From: an uncultured Eggerthellaceae bacterium
GTDB taxonomy: Bacteria; Actinomycetota; Coriobacteriia; Coriobacteriales; Eggerthellaceae
DNA: 64,000 bases
Direction: 5' to 3'
Assembly: GCA_910588905.1 (NCBI GenBank)
Contig: CAJURZ010000002.1
Location: 62,001-126,000 of the forward strand
Position numbers and translations under genes: made by a program. A model generated the notes under the pieces. It searched no databases. It saw only the letters and a list, made by a program, of their open reading frames with translations, and was not told the DNA's origin. Below, one piece after another: positions 25,046-34,429 of the stretch. Positions within the stretch are counted from its first letter, which is position 1. Each line of letters begins with the position of its first letter.

Positions 25046-26091
25046 CGGTAGACCACCTGACCTTCTCCAGGGATGACCGAACCGATGATGAAAGCCTCTT
25101 CGCCGACCGACTCGAAATGAGCCATCAGCTCATCAGAACGCGAGGCGTCAACGATGAGGACCATGCCCACTCCCATGTTGAAGGTCTTCAGGGCCTCCAT
25201 CGAAGAGAGATTCGCCGCATCGCAGATGAAGCGGATGATGGGAGGCTCAGGCCAAGAACCCAGCTGCACCTGAGCATCCAAGGTGGCCGGGAGGGCCCGA
25301 TCCAGGTTCTCCGAGATACCGCCTCCGGTGATGTGGGCCAGCGCATGGATAGCGCCGGGGAGCGCCTTCAGGGCATCCAGCACCGGGCGCACATAGATGC
25401 GCGTGGGCTGCAAGAGCGCCTCCAAGATGGAAGCCCCCTCCAGCCACTCCCGCGGAGCCATGAGCTCCTCCCGCTCCTTGCCTTCGATAGCCACCTTGCG
25501 CACCAACGAATAGCCATTGGAGTGGATGCCCGAAGAGGGCAAGCCGATCAGCACATCCCCTTCGCGCACACGGGCCGGATCGAGCATCTGCGGCCGATCC
25601 ACCACACCCACGCAGAAACCGGAGAGGTCATAGTCATCAGGATCCATGACGCCAGGGTGCTCAGCCATCTCGCCGCCGATGAGCGCGCACCCCGCCAGCT
25701 TGCAGCCTTCAGCCACACCCTCCACGATAGCGGAGGCAGCGTCAGCGGTCAGCTTGCCCACAGCCATGTAGTCCAGGAAGAAGAGGGGCTCAGCCCCCGT
25801 GGCCAGGATATCGTTCACGCACATGGCCACCAGGTCTATGCCAACGGTATTGTGCACCCCCACCATCTGGGCCAGCTTCAGCTTCGTGCCCACGCCGTCG
25901 GTGCCGCTGACCAGGATAGGGTCTTCCATGGCCTTGGCCGCAGCGATGCTGAACAGCCCCCCGAAGCCACCGATGTCTCCGATGACCTCAGGACGGTAGG
26001 TCTCCTTGACGGTGGCCTTGATGGCATCTACCGCCCGTGCGCCCTCTGCCGTATCCACTCCCGCGCTTGCATAGGTGACTTCTTCGGCCAT
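25042..26091 (-). CDS. purM: phosphoribosylformylglycinamidine cyclo-ligase (AIR synthetase)
   Basis: This 349-residue ATP-dependent AIR synthetase is the first gene of the purine unit. It has the family pattern DIGGFGGLFS, GTDGVGTKLKLA, DLVAMCVNDI and ITGGGISENLDRALP. I choose the ATG at 26091, with AGGAG five bases upstream; a GTG two codons earlier overlaps the ribosome site. A TAGAAT hexamer about 35 bases upstream on the minus strand could be the operon -10. No PurR-type operator or purine riboswitch was recognised. Confidence 0.96.
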   Translation of the reverse strand: MAEEVTYASAGVDTAEGARAVDAIKATVKETYRPEVIGDIGGFGGLFSIAAAKAMEDPILVSGTDGVGTKLKLAQMVGVHNTVGIDLVAMCVNDILATGAEPLFFLDYMAVGKLTADAASAIVEGVAEGCKLAGCALIGGEMAEHPGVMDPDDYDLSGFCVGVVDRPQMLDPARVREGDVLIGLPSSGIHSNGYSLVRKVAIEGKEREELMAPREWLEGASILEALLQPTRIYVRPVLDALKALPGAIHALAHITGGGISENLDRALPATLDAQVQLGSWPEPPIIRFICDAANLSSMEALKTFNMGVGMVLIVDASRSDELMAHFESVGEEAFIIGSVIPGEGQVVYR

Positions 26092-26149
26092 GGGCACTCC
26101 TTGATCTGATGGTATGAGGACATCCCCATTCTAACAGGGGAGAGCCGCT

Positions 26150-27217
26150 TTACAGCAGGCGTTCGTCCACCATTCCATGGACGTTCGCAACGTCCTCCTC
26201 ATCCACCAGAGCATTGCCCTTCGTGATGTCAGAGCCCGCGGGCAAGAACTCGTCGACCGTGCCGAAGGTGATGAGCCTGTTCTCATGGTCAGGTTGACTG
26301 CACGTAGAGAACGCGAACACCTGCTTGATCTGATCTATCGGCGGAGCAGGCGGATTCGCCACGACCAGGGAGTCAGCCAACCGCTGGCTCACATAGGCCC
26401 GGAACTCCTCCTGGGTGGGGAAGTTCGGGATGGCTATATCCGTTGAGGCTCCCGGAACCTTGTCCAAGGCGAACGTGGTCACGCGGAAGTTCCCTTCCGG
26501 GGTGAGCACGTAGACCGTGCGGTTGGCATTGAAGATGGCTTCATCCTCATAGGTGGCGAAATGGGCGAACATGGAACCGTTGTTCAAGTGATGACCGTAG
26601 ACGATGTTCACCTGATCGGTCCAGAGCGGCGAATTCGCCCCCGACAGCATGACGGTGCCGTATTCGGCGCCGAAGGTCCCTACGGAGTTGTCTCCGAAGG
26701 TGCGCTTGAGATAGTAGTTGTCGTCGTTCTCCCGCCAGACGATGGGGTAATTGACGACGCTGTTCGGCACATAGATCCAACCCACCACATCAGGGTTGAT
26801 GGCCCGAAGCCCCTCCCAATCTATCTGGAAGCTGCCAAGAGAGACGATGCTCCCGTCTCCCTCGTCCTGGATCTGCATATGCTCCTCGGCCAGCTGGTCG
26901 TATTCGCTCTGCCCAGCCCAATAGGTGTAGAAGATATAGCCGATGCCGCTCACAGCCGCCAGGAGGACCACCAGGGACAGGATGAAGAAGACGCGCCAGA
27001 TGCCTCCCCGTCGCGCCCCCTTCGAGTAGCGACGGTCCGCATGCTGCTCAGCGGAGGTCGTCTGCACCGGATTCACTCCCCCGGCTACCGCCTGCTGCTG
27101 ATAGGGCTGCTGGTAGACCTGCTGGGGAAAGGGCTGCGATGGCTGCGGTTGCTGCGGCTGAGGCTGAAGCGGTTGCGGCTGCCCCTGGGAGCGGGGATCA
27201 TAGGGAGGGTGCGCCAT
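26150..27217 (-). CDS. class B sortase with long Gln/Pro-rich cytoplasmic tail
   Basis: This 355-residue transpeptidase is anchored by one helix (IWRVFFILSLVVLLAAVSGI, about 73-92). The sortase core contains DVVGWIYVPNSVVNYPIV and VNIVYGHHLNNGSMFAHF (catalytic His), then QVFAFSTCSQPDHENRLITF with the catalytic Cys and Arg. FxYGHHM/TCS is the class B signature. The N-terminal 40 residues are a run of Pro and Gln that would lie in the cytoplasm, unusual for a sortase. Class B sortases attach haem-uptake or pilin proteins; no LPxTG/NPxTG substrate is visible nearby. A 39-residue membrane peptide gene lies immediately upstream. Confidence 0.93.
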   Translation of the reverse strand: MAHPPYDPRSQGQPQPLQPQPQQPQPSQPFPQQVYQQPYQQQAVAGGVNPVQTTSAEQHADRRYSKGARRGGIWRVFFILSLVVLLAAVSGIGYIFYTYWAGQSEYDQLAEEHMQIQDEGDGSIVSLGSFQIDWEGLRAINPDVVGWIYVPNSVVNYPIVWRENDDNYYLKRTFGDNSVGTFGAEYGTVMLSGANSPLWTDQVNIVYGHHLNNGSMFAHFATYEDEAIFNANRTVYVLTPEGNFRVTTFALDKVPGASTDIAIPNFPTQEEFRAYVSQRLADSLVVANPPAPPIDQIKQVFAFSTCSQPDHENRLITFGTVDEFLPAGSDITKGNALVDEEDVANVHGMVDERLL

Positions 27218-27232
27218 GGATACCTACCGTTC

Positions 27233-27352
27233 CTACTTCTTCTTCATCTCGTCGATGAAGCCCTTGGCAACGAACGCCACGATCAAGATCACGATGATGG
27301 CGATGATGACGCCGATCATCCACGGTTCGACCTGCATTCCGAACAGTTCCAT
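27233..27352 (-). CDS. 39-residue single-helix membrane peptide upstream of the sortase
   Basis: This is a short gene with its ATG at 27352 and TAG at 27233. The peptide begins MELFGMQVEPW, has one strong membrane helix (MIGVIIAIIVILIVAFVA) and ends in a charged tail (KGFIDEMKKK). AAGGGGG lies five bases before the ATG, a near-ideal ribosome site. The stop is 15 bases before the sortase ATG, so the two are probably one operon. The Glu-rich N-terminus and Lys-rich C-terminus would give an N-out or C-in orientation by the positive-inside rule. No homologue was recognised. Confidence 0.75.
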   Translation of the reverse strand: MELFGMQVEPWMIGVIIAIIVILIVAFVAKGFIDEMKKK

Positions 27353-27419
27353 GGGAACCCCCTTCGTCTATGGTTCTCTGTTTCGCCCATGGTAACACCG
27401 ATGGGCCTGATACAGAACA

Positions 27420-27443
27420 GGGCGAGGTATCCCTACCTCGCCC
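27420..27443 (-). terminator. terminator of the dnaK-clpB operon
   Basis: A perfect 10-bp stem GGGCGAGGTA/TACCTCGCCC with a 4-base loop lies 34 bases after the clpB stop on the minus strand. It is followed by TGTTCTGT, a weak T tract. Confidence 0.7.
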
Positions 27444-27476
27444 TTGCGCTCTAGCTTGGCAGGACCAGTGCGCCCT

Positions 27477-30191
27477 TTAAAGCTCCTCCAGGTCGAAGGA
27501 GAGCGGCCCTTCTATCCGGCAGCTGTAATCCCCTTCGGCATCTATATCTATCAGCACGTGGCTCCCATCATGCAGCTCTCCGGTGATGACCGTTTGCGCG
27601 ATGCGGTCGACGATCTCGCGCTGGATGAGCCGCTTGAGCGGACGGGCGCCGAAGACCGGGTCGAAGCCGTCGATGGCCAGATGCTCCATGGCAGCAGGAG
27701 TCACATCTAGCGTAACGCGACGCTTCGCCAGCCGGTCGCGCACCTCCTCTAGCTGCAAGTCCACGATGGGCTCGATGGTGGAGATGGACAGCTCGTTGAA
27801 GGTCACGATGTCATCGATGCGGTTCAAGAACTCCGGACGGAAGGTGTTGCGCAGGGCATCGTTGATCTTGTTCGTGAACTCCTTCAGCTTCTGCGCAGCG
27901 GCATCGGCGGTCATGTTCGCGATGCCTTCCATCATCTCGCCCATGGTCTCACCGGTGGCTTCGTTGGCATCCATCTCTGAGCTCTCAACGGCATGGTCGC
28001 GAATGATCTGGCTGCCTATGTTCGAGGTCATGATGATGATGGAGTTCTTGAAGTTGACCACTCGGCCCTGGCCATCCGTCAGGCGCCCATCATCCAGCAC
28101 CTGCAAGAGGATGTTGAATACATCCGGATGGGCCTTCTCCACCTCATCCAGCAGGATAACCGAATAGGGATGACGGCGCACGGCTTCGGTCAGCTGGCCG
28201 CCCTCATCGTAGCCCACATACCCAGGAGGCGCACCGATCAGGCGCTGCACGCTGAACTTCTCCATGTATTCGGACATGTCGATGCGGATCATGGCTTTCT
28301 CGGAGTCGAACAGGTACTCTGCCAGCGCCTTCGCCAATTCCGTCTTGCCCACGCCTGTGGGACCCAGGAAGAGGAACGAGCCGATGGGCTTATCAGGATC
28401 AGAGAGACCCGCTCGATTGCGACGAATGGCTCCGGCCACCACGTTCACGGCCTTGTCTTGGCCGATGACGCGCTTCTTGAGCTCCTCCTCGAGGTCTACC
28501 AGCTTCTCCATCTCACCCTGCATCATCTTGGTGACGGGGATGCCGGTCCATGTGGAGACGACGCTTGCGATCTCTTCCTCCGAGACCTCTTCCTTCAGGA
28601 TGGCCCCTGCCTCTTGGCTGACCTTGAGCTGCTCTTCAGCTGCATGGAGCTGCTGCTGCAGTTGAGGGATGCGCGCATAGCGAATCTCAGAAGCCAGGGA
28701 GAGGTCACCGTCACGGGTGGCACGCTCCTCATCCAGCTTCGCTGCATCCAGTTCCGCCTTCAGGTTCTGGACGCCGACGATGACATCCTTCTCGTTCTGC
28801 CATGCGGCTTTCTGGGCATCCAGCGCTTCGCGGGCCATGGCGATATCCTGGCGCAGCTTCTCCAAGCGCTCCGCTGAGGCGTCGTCTGACTCCTTCATGA
28901 GCGCCTGCTCCTCGATCTGCATCTGGGTGAGCCGCCGCTCGGCCACATCCACGTCTTCCGGCATGGAATCTATCTCTATGCGCAAGCGGCTCGCTGCTTC
29001 ATCCATGAGGTCGATGGCCTTATCCGGCAGGAAGCGGTCGGAGATGTAGCGGTCGGAGAGCTCGGCTGAAGCTACGATGGCTCCGTCGGTGATGCGCACG
29101 CCATGATGGATCTCGTACTTCTCCTTCAGCCCGCGCAAGATGGCGATGGTGTCTTCCACCGTGGGCTCGTTCACCATGACGGGCTGGAACCGCCGCTCAA
29201 GGGCCGCATCCTTTTCCACATACTTGCGATACTCATCCAGCGTAGTAGCGCCAATGGCGTGCAGCTCCCCGCGAGCGAGGGCGGGCTTCAGCATATTGCC
29301 TGCATCCAGCGAGGAATCCCCACCGGCTCCCGCGCCTACGATGGTGTGGAGCTCGTCGATGAACAGGATGATGTTGCCACCGGCTTCCTTCACCTCGCGC
29401 AGCACCGACTTCAGGCGATCCTCGAACTCACCGCGATACTTTGCGCCAGCCATCATGGCTCCCAGATCAAGGCTGATGATCTCCCTGTCCTTCAGGCTGG
29501 AGGGAACATCTCCTGCCACGATGCGCTGAGCCAGCCCCTCCACGATGGCCGTCTTGCCCGTGCCCGGCTCACCGATGAGCACCGGGTTGTTCTTGGTGCG
29601 GCGCGAGAGCACCTGGATGGTGCGGCGGATCTCCTCAGAGCGGCCGATGACCGGGTCCATCTTCCCTTCCCTGGCCTGCTGAGTGAGGTTCTGGCCGTAC
29701 TGCTCCAAGGCCTCGAACTGGGTCTTGTCGGTCTGAGAGGTGACGCGGGTGTCCCCACGGAGCGCCTCGTAGGCCGCTTCGATGTTCTTGCGCGTGATTC
29801 CCGCCGTGGAGAGGAGCTTCCCGGCTTCGTCATTGCCCTCAGACAACGCGATGAGCATATGCTCAGAGGTGGCGTAGGAATCTCCCAGCTTCTCTGCGAT
29901 CTTCACTGAGTTGTCTATGGCCTTGATGAAGGCCTGGGACGGTGCCGCCATGGGCATGGCGGAGCTTGATGCCTTGGGCATCTTCGCAATGGCATCTTCT
30001 ATATTCTGCGAGATCCATACCGGATCAGCGCCGATGCGCTTCATGATGGCAGCGATGTTGTTCTCATCAGCATCCATCAGCGCCTTCAAGAGATGTATCG
30101 GCTCGATCATGGCGGCATCGGCATCGGCAGCGACGCTCATCGCGCTCTGCACCGCCTCTTGCGCCGTGACGGCCAGCTTGTCAAGCCTCAT
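27477..30191 (-). CDS. clpB: ATP-dependent disaggregase ClpB
   Basis: This 904-residue Hsp100 protein dissolves aggregates together with DnaK. Order: Clp N domain, first AAA+ module with GEPGTGKTAIVEG, a coiled-coil M domain (about 400-530), and second AAA+ module with GPTGVGKTELAK. Also visible are pore motif YRGEFEDRL and GAPPGYVGYDEGG. A glycine/methionine-rich insert (GETMGEMMEGIANMTADAA) interrupts the second AAA+ module. It is the last gene of dnaK-grpE-dnaJ-hspR-clpB. RBS AAAGGA precedes the ATG, 70 bases after the hspR stop. Confidence 0.97.
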   Translation of the reverse strand: MRLDKLAVTAQEAVQSAMSVAADADAAMIEPIHLLKALMDADENNIAAIMKRIGADPVWISQNIEDAIAKMPKASSSAMPMAAPSQAFIKAIDNSVKIAEKLGDSYATSEHMLIALSEGNDEAGKLLSTAGITRKNIEAAYEALRGDTRVTSQTDKTQFEALEQYGQNLTQQAREGKMDPVIGRSEEIRRTIQVLSRRTKNNPVLIGEPGTGKTAIVEGLAQRIVAGDVPSSLKDREIISLDLGAMMAGAKYRGEFEDRLKSVLREVKEAGGNIILFIDELHTIVGAGAGGDSSLDAGNMLKPALARGELHAIGATTLDEYRKYVEKDAALERRFQPVMVNEPTVEDTIAILRGLKEKYEIHHGVRITDGAIVASAELSDRYISDRFLPDKAIDLMDEAASRLRIEIDSMPEDVDVAERRLTQMQIEEQALMKESDDASAERLEKLRQDIAMAREALDAQKAAWQNEKDVIVGVQNLKAELDAAKLDEERATRDGDLSLASEIRYARIPQLQQQLHAAEEQLKVSQEAGAILKEEVSEEEIASVVSTWTGIPVTKMMQGEMEKLVDLEEELKKRVIGQDKAVNVVAGAIRRNRAGLSDPDKPIGSFLFLGPTGVGKTELAKALAEYLFDSEKAMIRIDMSEYMEKFSVQRLIGAPPGYVGYDEGGQLTEAVRRHPYSVILLDEVEKAHPDVFNILLQVLDDGRLTDGQGRVVNFKNSIIIMTSNIGSQIIRDHAVESSEMDANEATGETMGEMMEGIANMTADAAAQKLKEFTNKINDALRNTFRPEFLNRIDDIVTFNELSISTIEPIVDLQLEEVRDRLAKRRVTLDVTPAAMEHLAIDGFDPVFGARPLKRLIQREIVDRIAQTVITGELHDGSHVLIDIDAEGDYSCRIEGPLSFDLEEL

Positions 30192-30260
30192 ATCGTTTCC
30201 TTTCGATGCACATGAACTTCGTAGGGAAGGGGTCTTCGACCTCTTCCGCTGGGCGATCAG

Positions 30261-30686
30261 CTACTTCGCGAAGAACCTCACGGTCTGAGCCGTGTTCGTC
30301 AGCCAATGGAACACCGGGGGCAGATCCGACATGCGCACGAGGGCATTCACCGGCGTGTTCGGATCTAGCTCAGCCACGCGCCGAGCCAGACGGTGATAGC
30401 GCTTGTGCATGCTATCCAGCTCTGCCGTTGCTTCATCCAGCTGGTTCTGCAGGTCCAAGATGCGCATGACACCAGCCAGGTTGATCCCCTCGGCTGTCAG
30501 CTCGTTGATCAGCTCCAGCCGATCGATGTCTGCCTGGGAATACATCCGCGTGTTGCCACTGGTCCGCTGGGGCGTGACCAGGCCCTTCTGCTCATAGGCG
30601 CGCAACGTCTGCGGATGCACTCCGGCCAGCTCTGCCGCAACGCTGATCATGTAGAGGGGGCGATTGCGGTCCGATGCGGCTACCAT
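30261..30686 (-). CDS. hspR: heat-shock repressor HspR (MerR family)
   Basis: This 141-residue MerR-type regulator has the HspR N-terminus PLYMISVAAELAGVHPQTLR and AYEQKGLVTPQRTSGNTRMY, then a short dimerisation helix. In Actinobacteria HspR binds HAIR sites with DnaK as corepressor and represses the dnaK operon. A HAIR-like site overlaps the promoter upstream of dnaK here, which fits autoregulation. The ATG overlaps the end of dnaJ, so translation is coupled. The C-terminal tail (about 40 residues) is longer than in streptomycete HspR. Confidence 0.93.
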   Translation of the reverse strand: MVAASDRNRPLYMISVAAELAGVHPQTLRAYEQKGLVTPQRTSGNTRMYSQADIDRLELINELTAEGINLAGVMRILDLQNQLDEATAELDSMHKRYHRLARRVAELDPNTPVNALVRMSDLPPVFHWLTNTAQTVRFFAK

Positions 30687-31654
30687 GGCCGCACCGCTTC
30701 AGGGGTTGCAGCCAGGAAGTCTTCCATAGCCTGCTTCTGCTCATCGTTCATCTCCGTGGGCACGGTGACGCGCACGCGGATCCTCAGATCGCCGAAGACC
30801 TCTTGGCCCTTCGCCTTGATGTCCTTCGCGCCCTTGCCCTTGATGGTGAGCACCTTGCCGTCCTGCGTACCCGCGGGGATCTTCACGCGAACCTTCTTGC
30901 CGTCCGGCGCAGGGACCACGATGCTGCATCCGAGCGCTGCCTCTGCCACGTTGATGGGCAGATCGAGGATGACATCGGCCTTATCGCGCTTGAAGTAGGG
31001 GTGCTCCGTAATGTGCGTGGTGATCAGCAGGTCTCCCGCCGCACCACCGTTCTGGCCCAGGCCGCCCTTGCCCTTGTAGCGCAACCGGCCGCCTTCACGC
31101 GCTCCGGCGGGAACCTTGACTTCGATGGTGTCCGCCTCTGACTTGCCAGGGATGCGCACTGTTACCATCTTCGTGGTCCCGTTGAAGGCCTCGTCGAAGG
31201 TGACGTCCAAGGTCACGGACATATCCTGGCCCTTCTGAGACCGGCTGCCGCCGAAGTCCCAATCAGAGCCGAACGCCCCTTCGCCGTGGCGGATGCTCTC
31301 CAGGATGTCCGACCAGTCTATGCCGCCGAAGCCACCGCCTCCGCCTGAGGTATAGGTATAGGTGTTGCCGCCCGCGCCCCCGAAGATGTCCTCGTAGTTG
31401 AACCCGGCGCCGCCACCTTGGCCGCCCCAAGGGATCTGGTTCTCGTTCGCAGTGCCATACTGGTCGTAGAGGGACTTCTTCTTCTCGTCCGAGAGCACCT
31501 CGTAGGCCTCGTTGATCTCCTTGAACTTGGCCTCGTCACCGCCCGCATCCGGATGATGGGTGCGAGCCAGCTTGCGGAATGCCTTCTTTATCTCATCTTG
31601 GGAAGCTGTGCGCGGAACGCCCAGCGTTTTGTAGTAATCAGGTGCAGACGCCAT
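30680..31654 (-). CDS. dnaJ: DnaJ-type co-chaperone without zinc finger (CbpA-like)
   Basis: This 324-residue J-protein has an N-terminal J domain with HPD (THHPDAGGDEAKF), a Gly/Phe-rich linker (GGGGGFGGIDW) and the two C-terminal beta-sandwich substrate domains. The four CxxCxGxG zinc repeats of class A DnaJ are absent, so it is a class B protein like CbpA. In this operon it is the only J-protein coded with DnaK and GrpE; a zinc-finger DnaJ may be elsewhere. The ATG has AGGAGG upstream. Confidence 0.94.
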   Translation of the reverse strand: MASAPDYYKTLGVPRTASQDEIKKAFRKLARTHHPDAGGDEAKFKEINEAYEVLSDEKKKSLYDQYGTANENQIPWGGQGGGAGFNYEDIFGGAGGNTYTYTSGGGGGFGGIDWSDILESIRHGEGAFGSDWDFGGSRSQKGQDMSVTLDVTFDEAFNGTTKMVTVRIPGKSEADTIEVKVPAGAREGGRLRYKGKGGLGQNGGAAGDLLITTHITEHPYFKRDKADVILDLPINVAEAALGCSIVVPAPDGKKVRVKIPAGTQDGKVLTIKGKGAKDIKAKGQEVFGDLRIRVRVTVPTEMNDEQKQAMEDFLAATPEAVRPW

Positions 31655-31743
31655 AACGCTCCACCTCCTTCTCCCTATCCGATACTTCTTTCATGGTGTC
31701 AGGCCGAAGGTTCCGGCCCGCGGACAGGAACGAATTCCTGTCC

Positions 31744-32442
31744 CTAGGATTCCTCTTCGGGCTTCTCTCGTTTGGGACCGCCCGTGGTGACCGTCACCAT
31801 AGCGGGACGCAGTACCTTGGAGCCGATCTTGTAGCCCTTCTGATACACATCGTTCACGGTCTCATCCGGTTGATCGGGATCTTCCACCGTGCCCACGGCC
31901 TGGGCTTCCAAGGCCTCGAAGGCCTCGCCCTTCGGGTCGATCACGTCCACGCCGTCCTTCTTGAGCGTGTCTACGAACTTGGTGAGCACCGCGCGGACGC
32001 CTTCTAGGAGCCCCGTTTCGCCATTCTTCTCTGCGTAATCGATGGAACGCTCCAGGTCGTCGATCACCGGGATCAAGCTGGTGACCAGCTTCTCGGCAGC
32101 CAAGGCCTTCTGGACCTCCTGCTGCTCCTTGGTGCGCCTGCGATAGGTGTCCCATTCGGCATGGAGGCGAAGGTACTTGTCCTTCCACTCCGCTGCCTCG
32201 CGCTGGGAATCCGCTGCCTGGGCTTCGGCCTCTACCTCATCCAGGGCATCATCCACGATGGCTGCGGCCTCTGCCTCCAGCACCGCTTCTTCCAGTTCTT
32301 CCGCTGTCACTGCTCCAGACTCCACAGCGGCCTCCGGAGCGCTCTTCTCAGCCGTTGCCTCATTCGCAACGGATGCGCCTTTCGGCGCATCCGCATGAGC
32401 GTTGACGGAAGGAGCGGCTGATGATGTCTTCTGCTCAGCCAT
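31744..32442 (-). CDS. grpE: nucleotide exchange factor GrpE
   Basis: This 232-residue protein promotes ADP release from DnaK. A long acidic, Ala/Glu-rich N-terminus (about 80 residues) precedes the coiled coil. The GrpE core shows EWKDKYLRLHAEWDTYRRRT and VIDDLERSIDYA, and the C-terminal VYQKGYKIGSKVLRPAMV wing. It starts six bases after dnaK and is followed by dnaJ. Confidence 0.96.
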   Translation of the reverse strand: MAEQKTSSAAPSVNAHADAPKGASVANEATAEKSAPEAAVESGAVTAEELEEAVLEAEAAAIVDDALDEVEAEAQAADSQREAAEWKDKYLRLHAEWDTYRRRTKEQQEVQKALAAEKLVTSLIPVIDDLERSIDYAEKNGETGLLEGVRAVLTKFVDTLKKDGVDVIDPKGEAFEALEAQAVGTVEDPDQPDETVNDVYQKGYKIGSKVLRPAMVTVTTGGPKREKPEEES

Positions 32443-32448
32443 GATCCG

Positions 32449-34353
32449 CTATTTCCCTTCGTCCTCGTCTTCGACCACCTCGTAGTCGGCTTCCAGCGTG
32501 TCATCGGCCGGAGCGGTCTCTGCCGCTGCCGCCCCTGCACCTGCTGCCGCGCCTTCGGTGGAGTAGACGACCTCTGCCAGCTTGTAGCCAGCCTGCTGCA
32601 TCTTCTCAGTGGCAGCCTTGATGGCATCCAGGTCAGTGCCCTGGAGCGCGGACTGCGCCTCAGCGATGGCGGATTCCGCCTCGGACTTCGCATCCGCGGG
32701 AACCTTGTCGCCCAGCTCAGACAGCGTCTGCTGGGTAGCGCCTACCAGGGCCTCGGCGTTGTTGCGCACCTCGACCTCTTCCTTGTGCTTGGCGTCTTCC
32801 TCAGCATGCTGCTCTGCATCCTTGACCATGCGATCCACTTCGTCATCAGACAGAGCAGTGGAGCCGCTGATGGTGATCTGCTGCTGCTTGCCCGTGCCCA
32901 GGTCCTTCGCAGAGACGTTCACGATGCCGTTCGCGTCGATGTCGAAGGTGACCTCGATCTGCGGAACGCCACGGCGAGCAGCCGGGATGCCGTTCAGCTG
33001 GAAGCGGCCGAGCGTCTTGTTGCCAGCCGCCATCTCACGCTCACCCTGGAGGACGTGGACCTCAACGGAGGTCTGGTTGTCCGCAGCGGTGGAGTAGATC
33101 TCCGTCTTGCGCGTGGGGATGGTGGTGTTGCGCTCGATCATCTTCGTCATCACGCCGCCCATGGTCTCAACACCCAGGGAGAGCGGAGTGACGTCCAGCA
33201 GCAGGATGCCCGTGACATCGCCCGAGAGCACGCCACCCTGGATGGCAGCGCCCATGGCCACCACTTCGTCCGGGTTCACCGTCATGTTCGGCTTCTTGCC
33301 CGTAAGCTGCTCTACCAGTTCCTGCACAGCCGGCATACGGGTGGAGCCGCCGACGAGGATGACCTCGTCCAGCTCACCGGTCTTGAGGCCTGCATCCTTC
33401 AAAGCCTGCTCGACCGGCTGCTTGCAGCGCTCCAGCAAGTCCTTCGTGATCTGCTGGAACTCAACGCGGGTGAGCGTGTAGTCAAGGTGCTTCGGACCAT
33501 CGGCGCCTGCGGTGATGAACGGCAGGTTGATGTTGGTCTGGGTGGTGGAGGAGAGCTCCATCTTCGCCTTCTCCGCCGCTTCCTTCAGACGCTGCATGGC
33601 CATCTTGTCTTGGCGCAGGTCGATGCCGGTGTCTGCCTTGAACTTGTCAGCCAGCCAATCGATGATGCGCTGATCCCAGTCATCGCCGCCCAGGTGGTTA
33701 TCTCCAGCGGTAGAGGCTACCTCGAACACGCCATCGCCCAGCTCCAGCACAGATACGTCGAAGGTGCCGCCGCCCAGGTCGAAGACGAGGATCTTCTCGT
33801 CCTTGTCAGCCTTGTCAAGGCCGTAGGCCAGAGCTGCTGCCGTGGGCTCATTGATGATGCGCTCGACATTCAGACCAGCGATCTTGCCCGCGTCCTTGGT
33901 GGCCTGACGCTGGGCGTCATTGAAGTAGGCCGGAACGGTGATGACAGCCTGGGTGATGGTGTCACCGGTCTGCTTCTCAGCATCCGCCTTCAGCTTCTGG
34001 AGCACCATGGCGGATATCTCTTCGGGGGTGTAGGACTTGCCGTCGATATCGATCACCGCACGGCCATCCTTGCCCTTCTCGACCTTGTAAGCCACGGTCT
34101 TCTGCTCTTCCGGCGTCTCATCGTAGGAACGGCCGATGAAGCGCTTCACGGAAGAAACGGTGTTCTCAGGGTTGGTGACGGCCTGGTTCTTCGCCGCCTT
34201 GCCCACAACACGCTCTCCGTCCTTGCGGAAACCCTCAACAGAGGGGGTGGTGCGGTCACCTTCGGCGTTGACGAGGATCTCTGGCTCTGAACCCTCCATG
34301 ACTGCCATGGCAGAGTTGGTGGTTCCCAGGTCGATTCCAAGTATCTTGCCCAT
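32449..34353 (-). CDS. dnaK: chaperone DnaK (Hsp70)
   Basis: This 634-residue Hsp70 is the first gene of the heat-shock operon. The ATPase domain shows GIDLGTTNSAMAVMEGSEP, NEPTAAALAYG, DLGGGTFDVSVLE and GGSTRMPAVQ. The substrate domain has DVTPLSLGVET, and the lid ends with EDEDEGK. The RBS is AGGAG, eight bases before the ATG. A near-consensus promoter overlapping a HAIR-like operator lies 47-76 bases upstream. Confidence 0.98.
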   Translation of the reverse strand: MGKILGIDLGTTNSAMAVMEGSEPEILVNAEGDRTTPSVEGFRKDGERVVGKAAKNQAVTNPENTVSSVKRFIGRSYDETPEEQKTVAYKVEKGKDGRAVIDIDGKSYTPEEISAMVLQKLKADAEKQTGDTITQAVITVPAYFNDAQRQATKDAGKIAGLNVERIINEPTAAALAYGLDKADKDEKILVFDLGGGTFDVSVLELGDGVFEVASTAGDNHLGGDDWDQRIIDWLADKFKADTGIDLRQDKMAMQRLKEAAEKAKMELSSTTQTNINLPFITAGADGPKHLDYTLTRVEFQQITKDLLERCKQPVEQALKDAGLKTGELDEVILVGGSTRMPAVQELVEQLTGKKPNMTVNPDEVVAMGAAIQGGVLSGDVTGILLLDVTPLSLGVETMGGVMTKMIERNTTIPTRKTEIYSTAADNQTSVEVHVLQGEREMAAGNKTLGRFQLNGIPAARRGVPQIEVTFDIDANGIVNVSAKDLGTGKQQQITISGSTALSDDEVDRMVKDAEQHAEEDAKHKEEVEVRNNAEALVGATQQTLSELGDKVPADAKSEAESAIAEAQSALQGTDLDAIKAATEKMQQAGYKLAEVVYSTEGAAAGAGAAAAETAPADDTLEADYEVVEDEDEGK

Positions 34354-34399
34354 ATCAGTTACCTCTCCTTCGTACTTCTGTTCGTTTTATCGTGTTGCC

Positions 34400-34429
34400 A
34401 CTATAAAATCTGAGTGCACACGTGTCAAG
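34400..34429 (-). promoter_or_regulatory. dnaK promoter with HAIR-like HspR operator
   Basis: On the minus strand TTGACA (34428-34423), a 17-bp spacer and TATAGT (34405-34400) form a near-perfect housekeeping promoter. The -35 and spacer overlap CTTGACA-N7-ACTCAGA (34429-34409), which matches the HAIR consensus CTTGAGT-N7-ACTCAAG at 5 of 7 positions in each arm. HspR bound here would block RNA polymerase. Confidence 0.8.

Noticed and set aside
32785..34290. Plus-strand 501-codon frame opposite dnaK
   Set aside because: The long antisense frame of dnaK is a known spurious ORF; no ribosome site.
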